A DNA stretch of 34,715 nucleotides from an uncultured bacterium (GCA_903884945.1 CAISGR010000267.1:1-34715), one strand, 5' to 3'. Positions 1-8,093 are shown, counted from the stretch's first letter. Translations and numbers: made by a program. Notes: a model not told the origin generated them from the sequence alone.

Positions 1-2022
1 GGCCAATGGCCGTGGCCGCGCACCGATATCGCCGAGCTCACCAGGCGCCACACGGACGCGGGCGCGGCAGCGATCGCCTTCGACATCGTCTTTTCGGAGC
101 CGGACCGGACCTCGCCGTCGCGCCTTGCGGAGCGGCTGCGCCGCGAGGGCGGTGCGAAGGACATACTTGCCGCGCTCGGCAGGCTGCCCGATAATGATGC
201 CAGGCTGGCGGAGACGTTCGGGAATTCGAACGTCACGCTCGCCTATTTTCTCAGCGAGGACGGGAAGGGCGGCCAGGTCGAGCCCAAGATCGGCTTCGGG
301 ATCGCCGGCGCGCCACCGAAGACCGGCCGGGCGACCTATAGTGGCGCAATCCAGCCGCTGCCCGCGTTGCGCGAGGCAGCGACCGGACTCGGCTTCGTAA
401 GCCTCCCGCCCGACAGCGACGGCATTGTCCGCAAGGCGCCGCTCATCTCGACCGAGAATGGTCAGTTGCTGCCATCGCTGTCGCTGGAGGCGCTGCGCAC
501 GGCCTACCGGACCCAGTCGGTAATCGTGAAATCGAGCAATGCGAGCGGCGAATATGGCGGGGACGGCTCCAATGTCGTGTCGCTCAAGGTCGGGGATTCC
601 GATGTGCCGACCACGCCGTCCGGCCAGTTGCTGATGTATTTCACCGGGCCGCATCCGGAGCGTATCGTCCCCGCCTGGAAGATCCTGACCGGCGCCCTCT
701 CGCCCGCGGCGATGCAGCGCGATTTCCAGGGCCAGATCGTCTTCATCGGCACCAGCGCGCAAGGCCTGTACGACCTCAAATCCACGCCGGTCGCGCAGAC
801 CGAACTGGGCGTCGTCATCCATGCGCAGGCGCTCGAGCAGATCATCACCAGGACCTTTCTCAGCCAGCCGGACTGGGGCAGGGGTGTGGAGCGCAGCGCG
901 CTGCTCCTGCTCGGCCTGCTCATGGCGCTGTTGCTGCCCTGGCTCGGAGCGACGCGGGGTGCGCTGCTCGGGCTCCTCATGGTCGGCGCCATGGTGGCCG
1001 GCAGCTGGCTCGCCTTCAGTCGGCAGCGGCTGCTGCTCGATCCGACTTGGCCGGTGCTCGGCCTGATGCTCGTCTATGTCGTCGAGACCGCGCTCACCTA
1101 TTATCGCGAGGAGCGCCAGCGCGCCTATATCCACCAGGCGTTCGATCGCTATCTCTCGCCAGAGCTGGTCAAGCAGATCGTCGATGATCCCGGCCGGCTG
1201 CAACTGGGTGGCGAGGAGCGCGAGATGACCGTGCTCTTCTGTGATATCCGTGGCTTTTCCCGGCTGTCGGAGAAGCTGACCCCGCAGCAGGTCATCCAGT
1301 TCCTGATCGCCTTCCTGACCCCGATGTGCGACATCCTGCTCGCGCGCAGGGCGACGATCGACAAGTTCATCGGTGATGCAGTGCTCGCCTTCTGGAACGC
1401 GCCGCTCGACGATCCCGATCAATATGCCAACGCCGCGCGCGGGGCACTGGCGATGACGCGGCGGCTGCGCGAGATCAATGTCGCCATGCGCGGCCGGAGC
1501 GACACCGCCTGGCCGGGCAATGTCAGCATCGGGATCGGCATCAACGCGGGGCCATGTTGCGTCGGCAATATGGGCTCGGCGCAGCGCCTGTCCTATTCGC
1601 TGATCGGGGATACGGTGAACCTCGCCTCGCGAATCGAGGGGCTGACCAAATATTACGGCCTCCAGATCGCGATCGGCGAGGACCTGCGGCGGCACCTGCC
1701 GCATTTCGCCATCCTTGCCCTCGATCATGTCAGGGTGGTTGGGCGCGACGCGCCGGAGGAGATATTCGGGCTGCTCGGGGACGAAAGCCTCGAACAGGAG
1801 CCTGCTTTCCGCGATTTCGCGATCCGGCACCAGGCGATGCTCGACGCCTATCGCGCACAGGACTGGGCAAGGGCGGATGCGCTGGCGGCAGCGGGGCAGG
1901 GGGCGGCGATGGGCTATGGCCTGCGCAAATTCTATCTGCTGATGCGCGAGCGAATCGCTCATTTCGCGGCCAGTCCGCCTGACCCGGGGTGGGACGGCGT
2001 GTTTTCGGCGACGGAGAAATAG
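1..2022 (+). CDS. CHASE2-domain class III nucleotide cyclase, 5' end outside the window
   Basis: The reading frame is open from the first base, so only the last 673 residues are seen. The visible N-terminus (WPWPR, then AIAFDIVFSEPD) is typical of a CHASE2 extracytoplasmic sensor domain, spanning roughly residues 1-290. Three hydrophobic segments follow at about 300-362, then a class III cyclase domain at about 405-595. Both metal-binding aspartates are visible (D415 in FCDIRGF, D459 in KFIGDA), as are the transition-state residues N540 and R544 in GDTVNLASR. K455 is the purine-selecting lysine expected of an adenylate cyclase. The second purine-contact position is Ser (YSLIGD) rather than the usual Asp or Thr, so ATP is likely but not proved. 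It should make cAMP in response to an unknown periplasmic signal. No neighbour identifies the target. Confidence 0.93.
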   Translation, partial: GQWPWPRTDIAELTRRHTDAGAAAIAFDIVFSEPDRTSPSRLAERLRREGGAKDILAALGRLPDNDARLAETFGNSNVTLAYFLSEDGKGGQVEPKIGFGIAGAPPKTGRATYSGAIQPLPALREAATGLGFVSLPPDSDGIVRKAPLISTENGQLLPSLSLEALRTAYRTQSVIVKSSNASGEYGGDGSNVVSLKVGDSDVPTTPSGQLLMYFTGPHPERIVPAWKILTGALSPAAMQRDFQGQIVFIGTSAQGLYDLKSTPVAQTELGVVIHAQALEQIITRTFLSQPDWGRGVERSALLLLGLLMALLLPWLGATRGALLGLLMVGAMVAGSWLAFSRQRLLLDPTWPVLGLMLVYVVETALTYYREERQRAYIHQAFDRYLSPELVKQIVDDPGRLQLGGEEREMTVLFCDIRGFSRLSEKLTPQQVIQFLIAFLTPMCDILLARRATIDKFIGDAVLAFWNAPLDDPDQYANAARGALAMTRRLREINVAMRGRSDTAWPGNVSIGIGINAGPCCVGNMGSAQRLSYSLIGDTVNLASRIEGLTKYYGLQIAIGEDLRRHLPHFAILALDHVRVVGRDAPEEIFGLLGDESLEQEPAFRDFAIRHQAMLDAYRAQDWARADALAAAGQGAAMGYGLRKFYLLMRERIAHFAASPPDPGWDGVFSATEK

Positions 2023-2068
2023 CGGCGGGCTTCCGCCGCAGGGCCGCGGCGCTGCCGGGCATAGTGCC

Positions 2069-2424
2069 CAGCTCGCCCCATTGTTCCGGCCGGCGGTGAC
2101 GGAGCCAGAACATCGCGGCCGATACGTCCGCGGCACCCGCTCGCGATAGCGCACGATGACGGGAACCTCGGCATGGGCCGGCGTGAATACTCTGGTTACG
2201 GTGCGCTCGAAGCCGACCGCGCGACGATGGAGCGCACCCTCGACACGATCGTCCGCCAGGCGCCGGCCCAACGCGATGGCAGCAGCGAAATCGGGATGGC
2301 GGCGGCGCCAGCCTTCACAGGTCGCGCCGTCGATCTCGAAGAAATCGGCGATGTCGGCGGCCTCGGCGCCCAGCTGGCAGAGCTTGCGGACCTGGGTGGC
2401 ATATTCGCGGCGATAGGATGGGAC
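2069..2424 (-). pseudogene. Remnant of a phage terminase small-subunit-like helix-turn-helix protein
   Basis: Read on the minus strand, about 2424 down to 2134 encodes a recognisable pattern: YRREYATQVRKLC, an alanine-rich helix-turn-helix with ADFFEI, GWRRRHPDF, then GFERTVTRVF and VIVRYRERVP. In this family the next residues should be like PDVSAAMFWLRHRRPEQW. That continuation is present (AMFWLRHRRPEQWGEL, down to 2069) but in another frame, so about one base is missing near 2127-2133. After QWGEL no stop follows and the frame runs into the antisense of the cyclase gene, so the 3' end also looks lost. No start codon with a ribosome binding site is seen upstream. I infer a decayed prophage or phage-like gene. 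The family match is from memory of its pattern, not from a search. Confidence 0.55.
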
Positions 2425-2446
2425 GGAACGGGTGTCGTCGCCTGGC

Positions 2447-2604
2447 GGAATTTCCCTGTTTTCGGGGCCAGAACAGGGAAATTCCTTTTTCTTGCTGGCC
2501 CGATTGGTGCCTTCTGGGCAATTTTCCGGCGTGTTATCATGATGTTGTTCGCCAATTCCCTGATAATGCTGAACAGGGAATTTTCGGGCGCGGAACAGGG
2601 AATT
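2447..2604. repeat. Five copies of an AACAGGGAA(A)TT repeat, two pairs in inverted orientation
   Basis: Copies lie at 2447-2460 (reverse), 2472-2485 (forward), 2554-2562 (reverse core), 2572-2582 (forward) and 2594-2604 (forward). The first pair is a perfect 14-bp inverted repeat with an 11-base spacer. The second pair is a 9-bp perfect inverted repeat, also with an 11-base spacer. The copies sit directly upstream of the terminase-like remnant. They could be protein-binding sites, hairpins in RNA, or a mobile short repeat. I see no enzyme next to them that would explain them. Confidence 0.75.
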
Positions 2605-2893
2605 GGGCTGGCCGGAACAATGTATTCGCGGCGAGCCGTTCGCGCCGCCGTGGCACGCCATTGCGCGGCGCGACCCGGGGACGGTCGGGCCAAGCGCCGC
2701 GCGGAGTAACAAAAGCGAGACGGCCAACGCGGCCCATATCGGGATGGTTTGAAGCAACACCATGATGGGGCGGTAGCGGGAGCGTCAGCCGGGTTGAATC
2801 AATACCTGACCCGAGGGGGAGCGCGCCCGGCTGCCGAAACATGGGGATGCCAGTCGGTCTGTTCGTCCGCAGCCGCCGGGCTCCTCAGCGCGG

Positions 2894-3736
2894 CTAGATC
2901 GCGGCGCTCCCCGAGAACAGGCTCCGGGTGGCGCCGCCGATCCACACCTGACCCTCCTCGTCGCAATCGACCTGCACCAGCCCGCGCCGGCCGATGCAGG
3001 TGCCCTGCGCCACGGCGTAGGGTGCGGTCGCCCGGCCACTGCCGATCAGCCACTGCGCGACCGAGGCGTTGAGGCTGCCGGTCACCGGATCCTCGACCAG
3101 TCCGCCGAACGGATCGCTGAACAGGGCACGGATCTCGAAGGCAGTCGGGCTTCCGGCCGGCCTGGGGCCGACCACGCCGATATCGATGCGCCCGGCATGG
3201 GACCGCGCCGGCTGCACCGCCAGCACCGCCTCGGCCGATTCAAGCAGCACTGCCACCCAGCCCGGACCATTATCGACCCATTGCGCGTCGACGAAATCGC
3301 TGACCGGGATGCGCAGCACCGCCGCGATCTCGTCCAGCGTCGCCGCGTCGACCGGCCCGGATCGAGTGACCGGCGGCGCAGCGAAGGCGAGCGGGCCAGT
3401 GCCGTGCCGGATGCGGACAAGGCCTGCGCCGCATTGCTGCACGACCACGCCGGCGCCCCGGGGCGCACCGCCGGCGGTGAGCCAGGCGTGGCAGGTTCCG
3501 AGGGTGGGATGCCCGGCAAAGGGCAGTTCGCGCTCGAGCGTGAAGATCCGTACCCGATAATCGGCACCCGGATCGGTCGGCGGCAGCAGGAAGGTCGTCT
3601 CGGACAGGTTCAGCCAGCGCGTGATCCGCTGCATCAGCGCACCGTCAAGGTCGACCGGAGTCGTGATCACCGCGAGCGGATTGCCCGAAAATGCACCGTC
3701 GCCGAACACGTCGACGATCTGGAAGGGATAGCTCAT
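2894..3736 (-). CDS. PhzF family isomerase/epimerase-like protein
   Basis: This 280-residue protein has the PhzF fold signature. The start is FQIVDVFGDGAFSGNPLAV, the catalytic glutamate is E46 in NLSETTFL, ELPFAGHPTLGT lies at 70-81, and the second half-domain motif EDPVTGS lies at 215-221. The family consists of two similar diaminopimelate-epimerase-like halves. PhzF itself isomerises a phenazine precursor, but most homologues act on unknown small metabolites, and no other phenazine gene is here. Its ATG overlaps the stop of the upstream EamA exporter gene by four bases (ATGA at 3733-3736), so the two are probably translationally coupled. Length is normal for the family. The specific substrate cannot be read from the sequence. 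Confidence 0.92.
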   Translation of the reverse strand: MSYPFQIVDVFGDGAFSGNPLAVITTPVDLDGALMQRITRWLNLSETTFLLPPTDPGADYRVRIFTLERELPFAGHPTLGTCHAWLTAGGAPRGAGVVVQQCGAGLVRIRHGTGPLAFAAPPVTRSGPVDAATLDEIAAVLRIPVSDFVDAQWVDNGPGWVAVLLESAEAVLAVQPARSHAGRIDIGVVGPRPAGSPTAFEIRALFSDPFGGLVEDPVTGSLNASVAQWLIGSGRATAPYAVAQGTCIGRRGLVQVDCDEEGQVWIGGATRSLFSGSAAI

Positions 3737-4611
3737 CGTGTCACACTCCTTGTCGAAAAATGCCGCGCGCCGGCGACGCAGGCAATCACCGCCAGCATCG
3801 CCAGGATCATTCCCCGCCCGATCGCTTCATGGAGCAGGGTTGCGGCAAGCCCCAGGGCGATGAGGGGCTGCAGCAACTGGAGCTGCCCCACCGCCGCCGT
3901 CCCGCCGAGCGCCAGACCGCGATACCAGAACATGAAGCCGATCAGCATGCTGAACAGCGAGACATAGCCGAGCCCGATCCAGGCGGGGAGGCCGATCATC
4001 GACGGGGCCGGCCATGGCACGAGGCAGAGCGCCGCGAGCATCACCGGCAGGGCCAGGGTGAGCGCCCAGCAGATCACCTGCCATCCGCCGAGACGCCGCG
4101 ACAGCACGGCACCCTCGGCATAGCCAAGCCCGCAAACCAGGACGGCCGCCAGCATCAGCAGGTCGCCCGCCACGGTCGAGGTGGCGCCGCGGGACAGGGC
4201 GAAGCCAGCGATGCACAGGCTGCCGAGCAGGGCGAACAGCCAGAAGCGGCGGTCGGGTCGCTCACCGCCGCGCAGGACGGCGAAGCCAGCGGTCGCCAGC
4301 GGCAGCAGCCCGGTGAAGACGATCGAGCGCGCCGCGCTCATCCGTTCCAGCGCGAGCGCCGAGAGCAGTGGAAATCCCACCACCACGCCAAGCGCGACCA
4401 CTGCCAGCGGCGCCAGATCGGCGCGCGCCGGACGCGCCTGCCGCGAGGCGCGGAGCAGCGCCAGCCCGAGCCCCCCGGCGACCGCTGCGCGTACCAGGGT
4501 GAGGAAGAGGGGATCGAGATCGGCAACCGCGAGCCGCGTCGCCGGCAGCGAGCCGCTGAACAGCAGCACCCCGGCAAATCCGCTCAACCATCCATCCGTC
4601 GTCCGGTCCAT
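3733..4611 (-). CDS. EamA/DMT-superfamily inner-membrane exporter
   Basis: A 292-residue, highly hydrophobic protein with about ten predicted membrane helices in two EamA repeats. The first repeat starts near GFAGVLLFSGSLPATRLA and the second ends with the helix before the short polar tail. EamA proteins of this size commonly export amino acids or related metabolites; the substrate here is unknown. Two adjacent ATGs (4614 and 4611) follow an AAGGAGG at 4617-4623. The 4611 start gives the better five-base spacing, so I chose it. The gene overlaps the PhzF-like gene downstream and is divergent from a MocR regulator, a common arrangement in which the regulator controls the exporter. Confidence 0.9.
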   Translation of the reverse strand: MDRTTDGWLSGFAGVLLFSGSLPATRLAVADLDPLFLTLVRAAVAGGLGLALLRASRQARPARADLAPLAVVALGVVVGFPLLSALALERMSAARSIVFTGLLPLATAGFAVLRGGERPDRRFWLFALLGSLCIAGFALSRGATSTVAGDLLMLAAVLVCGLGYAEGAVLSRRLGGWQVICWALTLALPVMLAALCLVPWPAPSMIGLPAWIGLGYVSLFSMLIGFMFWYRGLALGGTAAVGQLQLLQPLIALGLAATLLHEAIGRGMILAMLAVIACVAGARHFSTRSVTR

Positions 4612-4665
4612 CATGGCCTCCTTCGCGGCTCTCCTTGCGCTGCGACGGCGGATTGACGATAGGGA

Positions 4666-4696
4666 CAGTCCAGTAAGCTTTGAGCAAACTGTACTG
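4666..4696. promoter_or_regulatory. Candidate MocR operator between divergent exporter and regulator genes
   Basis: The 103-base divergent intergenic region holds an imperfect inverted repeat: CAGTCCAGT at 4666-4674 and ACTGTACTG at 4688-4696, matching at 8 of 9 positions with a 13-base spacer. MocR proteins usually bind repeated sites close to their own start and that of the divergent gene. A TTGACG at 4653-4658 could be a -35 element for the plus-strand gene, but no good -10 follows. The assignment is inference from position and symmetry. Confidence 0.42.
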
Positions 4697-4714
4697 CTCG
4701 ACGAGGAGGTAAGG

Positions 4715-6106
4715 TTGGCGACCAGGATCCAGGCGGAAGGCACGCTGGTGGAACGCGTGATGGGCGACGTGCGCCGCCGGATCGCGTCGCGGGCGCTGCA
4801 GCCGGGGGCGAAACTGCCCTCGATCCGCCGCCTCGCCGAGGCCTCGGCGGTCTCCAAGTCGACGGTGGTCGATGCCTATGAACGGCTCGCGGCCGATGGA
4901 GCGATCGTGTCGCGTCGCGGCTCGGGCTTCTTCGTCGCGCACCAGACCGCGCCACTATCGCTCGCCGATGCCACGCCAAGGCTCGACCGCGCGATCGATC
5001 CCTTCTGGGTCTCGCGCCAGTCGCTGGAGAGCGGCGATCATGTGCTCAAGCCGGGGTGCGGCTGGCTTCCGCCGCACTGGCTGCCCGAGGAAGAGGTGCG
5101 CCGTGCGCTGCGCAGCCTCGCGCGCGAAAAGGGCGGGGCGCTGGCGGATTACGGCACCCCGCTCGGCCTGCTGCCGCTGCGCCAGCTCCTGTCGCGCCGG
5201 CTGGGCGAGCGGGGGGTGCATGCCGGGGCGGACCAGATCATGCTGACCGAGAGCGGCACGCAGGCGATCGACCTGCTCTGCCGACTGCTGATCGAACCGG
5301 GCGACACCGTACTGGTCGACGATCCCTGCTACTTCAATTTCCACGCCCTGTTGCGCGCGCACCGCGCGACCATCGTGAGCGTGCCGATGACGCCCGACGG
5401 GCCCGACATCGCCGCCTTCGCCGCAGCGCTGGAGATGCATCGGCCGCGCCTCTACATCACCAATTCGGCAATCCACAATCCGACCGGGGCAACGCTTTCG
5501 CTCCCCACGGCGCACCGGCTGCTCAAGCTCGCCGAGGTGCATGATCTCGTCGTCATCGAGGATGATATCTTCGCCGATTTCGAGGAGGAGCCGGCGCCCC
5601 GGCTCGCCGCACTCGACGGGCTGGACCGGGTGATCCAGATCGGCAGCTTCTCCAAGACGCTCTCGGCCGCCGTCCGCTGCGGCTATATCGCGATCCGCCG
5701 GGACTGGCTCGACCGACTGATCGACCTGACGATCGCCACGTCCTTCGGTGCCGGCCGCCTGTCGAGCGAACTGGTGCTCCGCGTGGTGCAGGACGGCAGC
5801 TATCGCCGCCATTTGCAGGCGCTGCGCACCCGCCTCGCCACGGCGCGGCGCGACGTATCCGAACGGCTCGGCGAGATCGGCATCCGGCCCTGGCTGCAGC
5901 CCCGCGCGGGGATGTTCCTGTGGTGCGCGCTACCGGATGGCCGGGATGCAGCGGACCTCGCGCATGCAGCCCTGGCCCGCGACGTGGTGCTGGCGCCCGG
6001 CAATGTGTTCAGCCTTTCCCGGTCCGCGGCCGGGTTCCTGCGCGTGAACGTCACGCAGTGCGCCGATCCGACGGTATTCGAGGTGATGCGCGGGGCGCTG
6101 CGATAG
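4715..6106 (+). CDS. MocR/PdxR-type regulator: GntR winged helix fused to a PLP aminotransferase-like domain
   Basis: I place the start at TTG 4715, five bases after GGAGG (4705-4709), giving 463 residues, the usual MocR size. Residues about 11-75 form a GntR-type winged helix (LPSIRRLAEASAVSKSTV, then RRGSGFFV). The rest is a fold-type I aminotransferase domain with NPTG at 255-258, EDDIFADF at about 282-289 and the PLP-binding lysine K314 in SFSKTLSAA. Such proteins sense PLP or an amino-acid adduct and regulate nearby metabolic or export genes. It is divergent from the exporter and PhzF-like pair, its likely targets. A longer in-frame open region upstream overlaps the divergent exporter on the other strand and is not credible coding. 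Confidence 0.93.
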   Translation: MATRIQAEGTLVERVMGDVRRRIASRALQPGAKLPSIRRLAEASAVSKSTVVDAYERLAADGAIVSRRGSGFFVAHQTAPLSLADATPRLDRAIDPFWVSRQSLESGDHVLKPGCGWLPPHWLPEEEVRRALRSLAREKGGALADYGTPLGLLPLRQLLSRRLGERGVHAGADQIMLTESGTQAIDLLCRLLIEPGDTVLVDDPCYFNFHALLRAHRATIVSVPMTPDGPDIAAFAAALEMHRPRLYITNSAIHNPTGATLSLPTAHRLLKLAEVHDLVVIEDDIFADFEEEPAPRLAALDGLDRVIQIGSFSKTLSAAVRCGYIAIRRDWLDRLIDLTIATSFGAGRLSSELVLRVVQDGSYRRHLQALRTRLATARRDVSERLGEIGIRPWLQPRAGMFLWCALPDGRDAADLAHAALARDVVLAPGNVFSLSRSAAGFLRVNVTQCADPTVFEVMRGALR

Positions 6107-6215
6107 GACCAGGGAGTCCGTCGGGCAAGGCGCCGAAGAGGCGGTGGAGCAAGGCAGCGCGCGGGTCCGCACGGAGCGCTGCATCGGCAGCCGGCATGCC
6201 GGCGTCGGGCTGAAA

Positions 6216-6476
6216 TCAGGAGGCGTGCGGCGCGAGCGATTGGGCTGCAATCGCCACTTGCGTCCGGTTGCGGACGTTGAGCTTGCGCATCAGCGCCGTC
6301 ATGTGCGCTTTCACCGTTGCTTCGGCGATACCGAGATCGAACGCGATCTGCTTGTTCAACTGGCCCGAACGGACCCCGCGCATTACCTTGATTTGTGTCG
6401 GGGTAAGCCGCACCGGTGCGACGCCGTCCATTGTGCCCGCCCCGGTCTCGCGAACTGGCTGGGGACTTCCCTTCAT
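6216..6476 (-). CDS. Small stand-alone LuxR-type helix-turn-helix protein
   Basis: Only 86 residues. Residues about 24-78 form a complete GerE/LuxR-type DNA-binding domain (LTPTQIKVMRGV, NKQIAFDLGIAEATVKAHM, LMRKLNVRNRTQ). No receiver or ligand-binding domain precedes it. I read the 160 bases upstream on this strand and saw no receiver remnant, and GAGG stands a few bases before ATG 6476, so this seems to be a real short gene rather than a truncated response regulator. It is divergent from the gluconate-type permease, with paired inverted repeats between them, so it may belong to the same regulatory circuit. Its signal and targets are unknown. Confidence 0.75.
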   Translation of the reverse strand: MKGSPQPVRETGAGTMDGVAPVRLTPTQIKVMRGVRSGQLNKQIAFDLGIAEATVKAHMTALMRKLNVRNRTQVAIAAQSLAPHAS

Positions 6477-6569
6477 ATCATCCTCACTCCCTTGGCTCTT
6501 TGGCCTGTCGCGTCGCAGATCAGCGTGTTCGCTCGATCAGGTCCCGTGCCCCGGTCTCCGTCGGAATCA

Positions 6570-6650
6570 GTAGGACAGGTTTATTTATGTTCCCCGACCA
6601 CAAGTAGAATCAAGTCTTTTTCGTTGCTCTGATACAAAAACCTGTCCTAC
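6570..6650. promoter_or_regulatory. Two perfect inverted 13-mers, candidate GntR-family operators
   Basis: GTAGGACAGGTTT at 6570-6582 is the exact reverse complement of AAACCTGTCCTAC at 6638-6650, with 55 bases between. The second copy contains CTGTCCTACAG, a short palindrome with the TGT-NNN-ACA form known from FadR-type GntR sites. The copies lie between the divergent LuxR-type gene and the permease gene and flank plausible promoter sequence (on the minus strand, TTGATT near 6613 and CATAAA near 6590). The FadR-type regulator two genes downstream is the natural candidate to bind them. Binding is inference. Confidence 0.6.
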
Positions 6651-6705
6651 AGATATGCGCGATGGCCGGCAGGTGAATATACCGCCGGGAGAGGGGAGGA
6701 GGGCC

Positions 6706-6756
6706 ATGCCCGAGATGATCGAAGGTCGCGCGCCGCGCCGGGGACAGTGCCGATGA
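6706..6756 (+). CDS. 16-residue leader ORF coupled to the permease gene
   Basis: ATG 6706 follows a very strong purine-rich ribosome binding site (GGGGAGGAGGG, 6693-6703). It opens a short frame encoding MPEMIEGRAPRRGQCR and ends in TGA at 6754-6756. That stop overlaps the permease ATG at 6753 as ATGA. The permease ATG itself has no good Shine-Dalgarno sequence, so ribosomes finishing the leader could reinitiate on the permease. The peptide resembles nothing I know. The alternative is that this is only the ribosome binding site of a slightly misplaced gene start, but the leader frame differs from that of the permease. Confidence 0.5.
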   Translation: MPEMIEGRAPRRGQCR

Positions 6757-8093
6757 ACGGCGCCGACATCAGGCTGGTGATGGCCGCCGTGGCTGGAATC
6801 GTGCTCGCGATCCTGTTGATCGTCCGTGGCCGCCTCCACCCGTTCATCGGGTTGCTCTGCGGTGCCTTCGCGGTCGGCCTGCTGGCCGGCATGCCGCTCG
6901 CCGATACCGCCAAGGCAGTCCAGAAGGGGGTGGGCGACATCGTCGGCGGCACCGGACTGGTGGTCGCGCTGGGCCTGTCGCTGGGTGCCATGCTGCATCT
7001 GTCGGGCGCGGCGGCGTCGCTTGCCACCGGCGCGCTTCGCCTGACCGGACCGAAGGCGGCACCCTGGGCGACACTCGGGATCGCCATTGTCATCGGCCTC
7101 CCGCTCTTCTTCGAGACCGGGCTCGTGCTTCTGCTGCCGATCGTGGTGGCGGCGGCGAAGGCGATGCCCGACAATGGCGACCATGACGCCGCCAAGCTGC
7201 GGCTGATCATGCCGGCGCTGGCCGGCCTGGGGGTGGTCCATGCGCTGGTCCCGCCCCATCCGGGCCCGCTGCTGGCCGTCGAGGCGCTCGGCGCCAGCCT
7301 CGGCCTGACGATGCTGTACGGCATCGTGATCGCTATTCCGATCGCCATACTCGCCGGCCCGGTTCTGGCCAGGTTCACGACGCGCGGGGTGCGGCTGATC
7401 GAGCCCATCCTGAGCGATCACGCCCTCGGGCTGACGCCCCCGCCACGCGCCGTGTCGCTGTTCATCGTGCTCCTGCCCATTCTGCTGATCGCGGCGGGGG
7501 AACTCGGCAAGCTGGTACCGGGACTCAAGGATGCCGCGTGGCTTGCCGCCGCCAGCAATCCGGTGCTGGCACTGCTCGTCACCAACCTCATCGCGCTCCC
7601 CCTGTTGTTCGGGCGCCGGCTGAGCGAGGCGGCGATCCAGAATGCGGTGTGGTTCGAGACGATGGGGGCGGCGGGCGCGATCCTGCTGGCGATCGGCGCC
7701 GGCGGCGCGTTGAAGCAGGTGCTGGTGAGCGCCGGACTGTCCGACCTGCTGGCGCGGGTGGTGATGATGTACGCAATCTCGCCGCTGCTCCTCGGCTGGC
7801 TGGTGGCGGTCGGTATCCGGCTCGCCGCCGGGTCGGCCACGGTCGCGACGATCACCGCGGTCGGGGTGATGCCCGGGGTGGTCGCCGCGTCGGGCATCTC
7901 GCCGGAGCTGGTGGTGCTGGCGATCGGTGCCGGGTCGGTCTTCTTCAGCCATGTCAACGATCCCGGCTTCTGGCTGGTCAAGGGCTATGTCGGTACCAGC
8001 ACGGCGGACACGTTCCGGACCTGGTCCATGCTCGAGACGGTCATATCGGTGGCCGGGCTCGCCGCGGTCGTGGGGCTCAGCTACCTGGTATGA
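6753..8093 (+). CDS. GntP-family gluconate/sugar-acid:H+ symporter
   Basis: A 446-residue polytopic inner-membrane protein with 12 or more hydrophobic segments and the GntP-family pattern: a start like VMAAVAGIVLAILLIV, GLPLFFETGLVLLLPI, VPPHPGPLLA and FFSHVNDPGFWLVK near the C-terminus. The family imports gluconate and related aldonic acids with protons. ATG 6753 overlaps the stop of a short leader ORF; a GTG at 6747 is an alternative start. The 3' end overlaps the next gene (ATGA, 8090-8093), a FadR-type regulator, and a gluconokinase gene converges just beyond, which supports gluconate or a close relative as substrate. The exact aldonate cannot be told from the sequence. Confidence 0.93.
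   Translation: MNGADIRLVMAAVAGIVLAILLIVRGRLHPFIGLLCGAFAVGLLAGMPLADTAKAVQKGVGDIVGGTGLVVALGLSLGAMLHLSGAAASLATGALRLTGPKAAPWATLGIAIVIGLPLFFETGLVLLLPIVVAAAKAMPDNGDHDAAKLRLIMPALAGLGVVHALVPPHPGPLLAVEALGASLGLTMLYGIVIAIPIAILAGPVLARFTTRGVRLIEPILSDHALGLTPPPRAVSLFIVLLPILLIAAGELGKLVPGLKDAAWLAAASNPVLALLVTNLIALPLLFGRRLSEAAIQNAVWFETMGAAGAILLAIGAGGALKQVLVSAGLSDLLARVVMMYAISPLLLGWLVAVGIRLAAGSATVATITAVGVMPGVVAASGISPELVVLAIGAGSVFFSHVNDPGFWLVKGYVGTSTADTFRTWSMLETVISVAGLAAVVGLSYLV

Larger units (their letters stand above)
2023..2893. other. Gene-poor stretch between the cyclase and the PhzF-like gene
   Basis: Apart from the broken terminase-like remnant (2069-2424) and the repeat cluster (2447-2604), I see no convincing gene here. 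A minus-strand frame stays open upstream of the remnant to an ATG at 2763, but that ATG has no ribosome binding site and the protein it would give resembles nothing I know. No strong terminator follows the cyclase stop at 2022. Confidence 0.5.

Noticed and set aside
2173..2709. Plus-strand open frame of 178 codons in the cyclase-PhzF gap
   Set aside because: The opposite strand encodes a recognisable helix-turn-helix remnant in this stretch, and the plus-strand product matches nothing and has no ribosome binding site.
6190..6203. Perfect 14-bp palindrome GCCGGCATGCCGGC between the MocR and LuxR-type stops
   Set aside because: It could be a weak bidirectional terminator, but it has no loop and no T-tract; palindromes of this size built from GC-rich words are common in such genomes.
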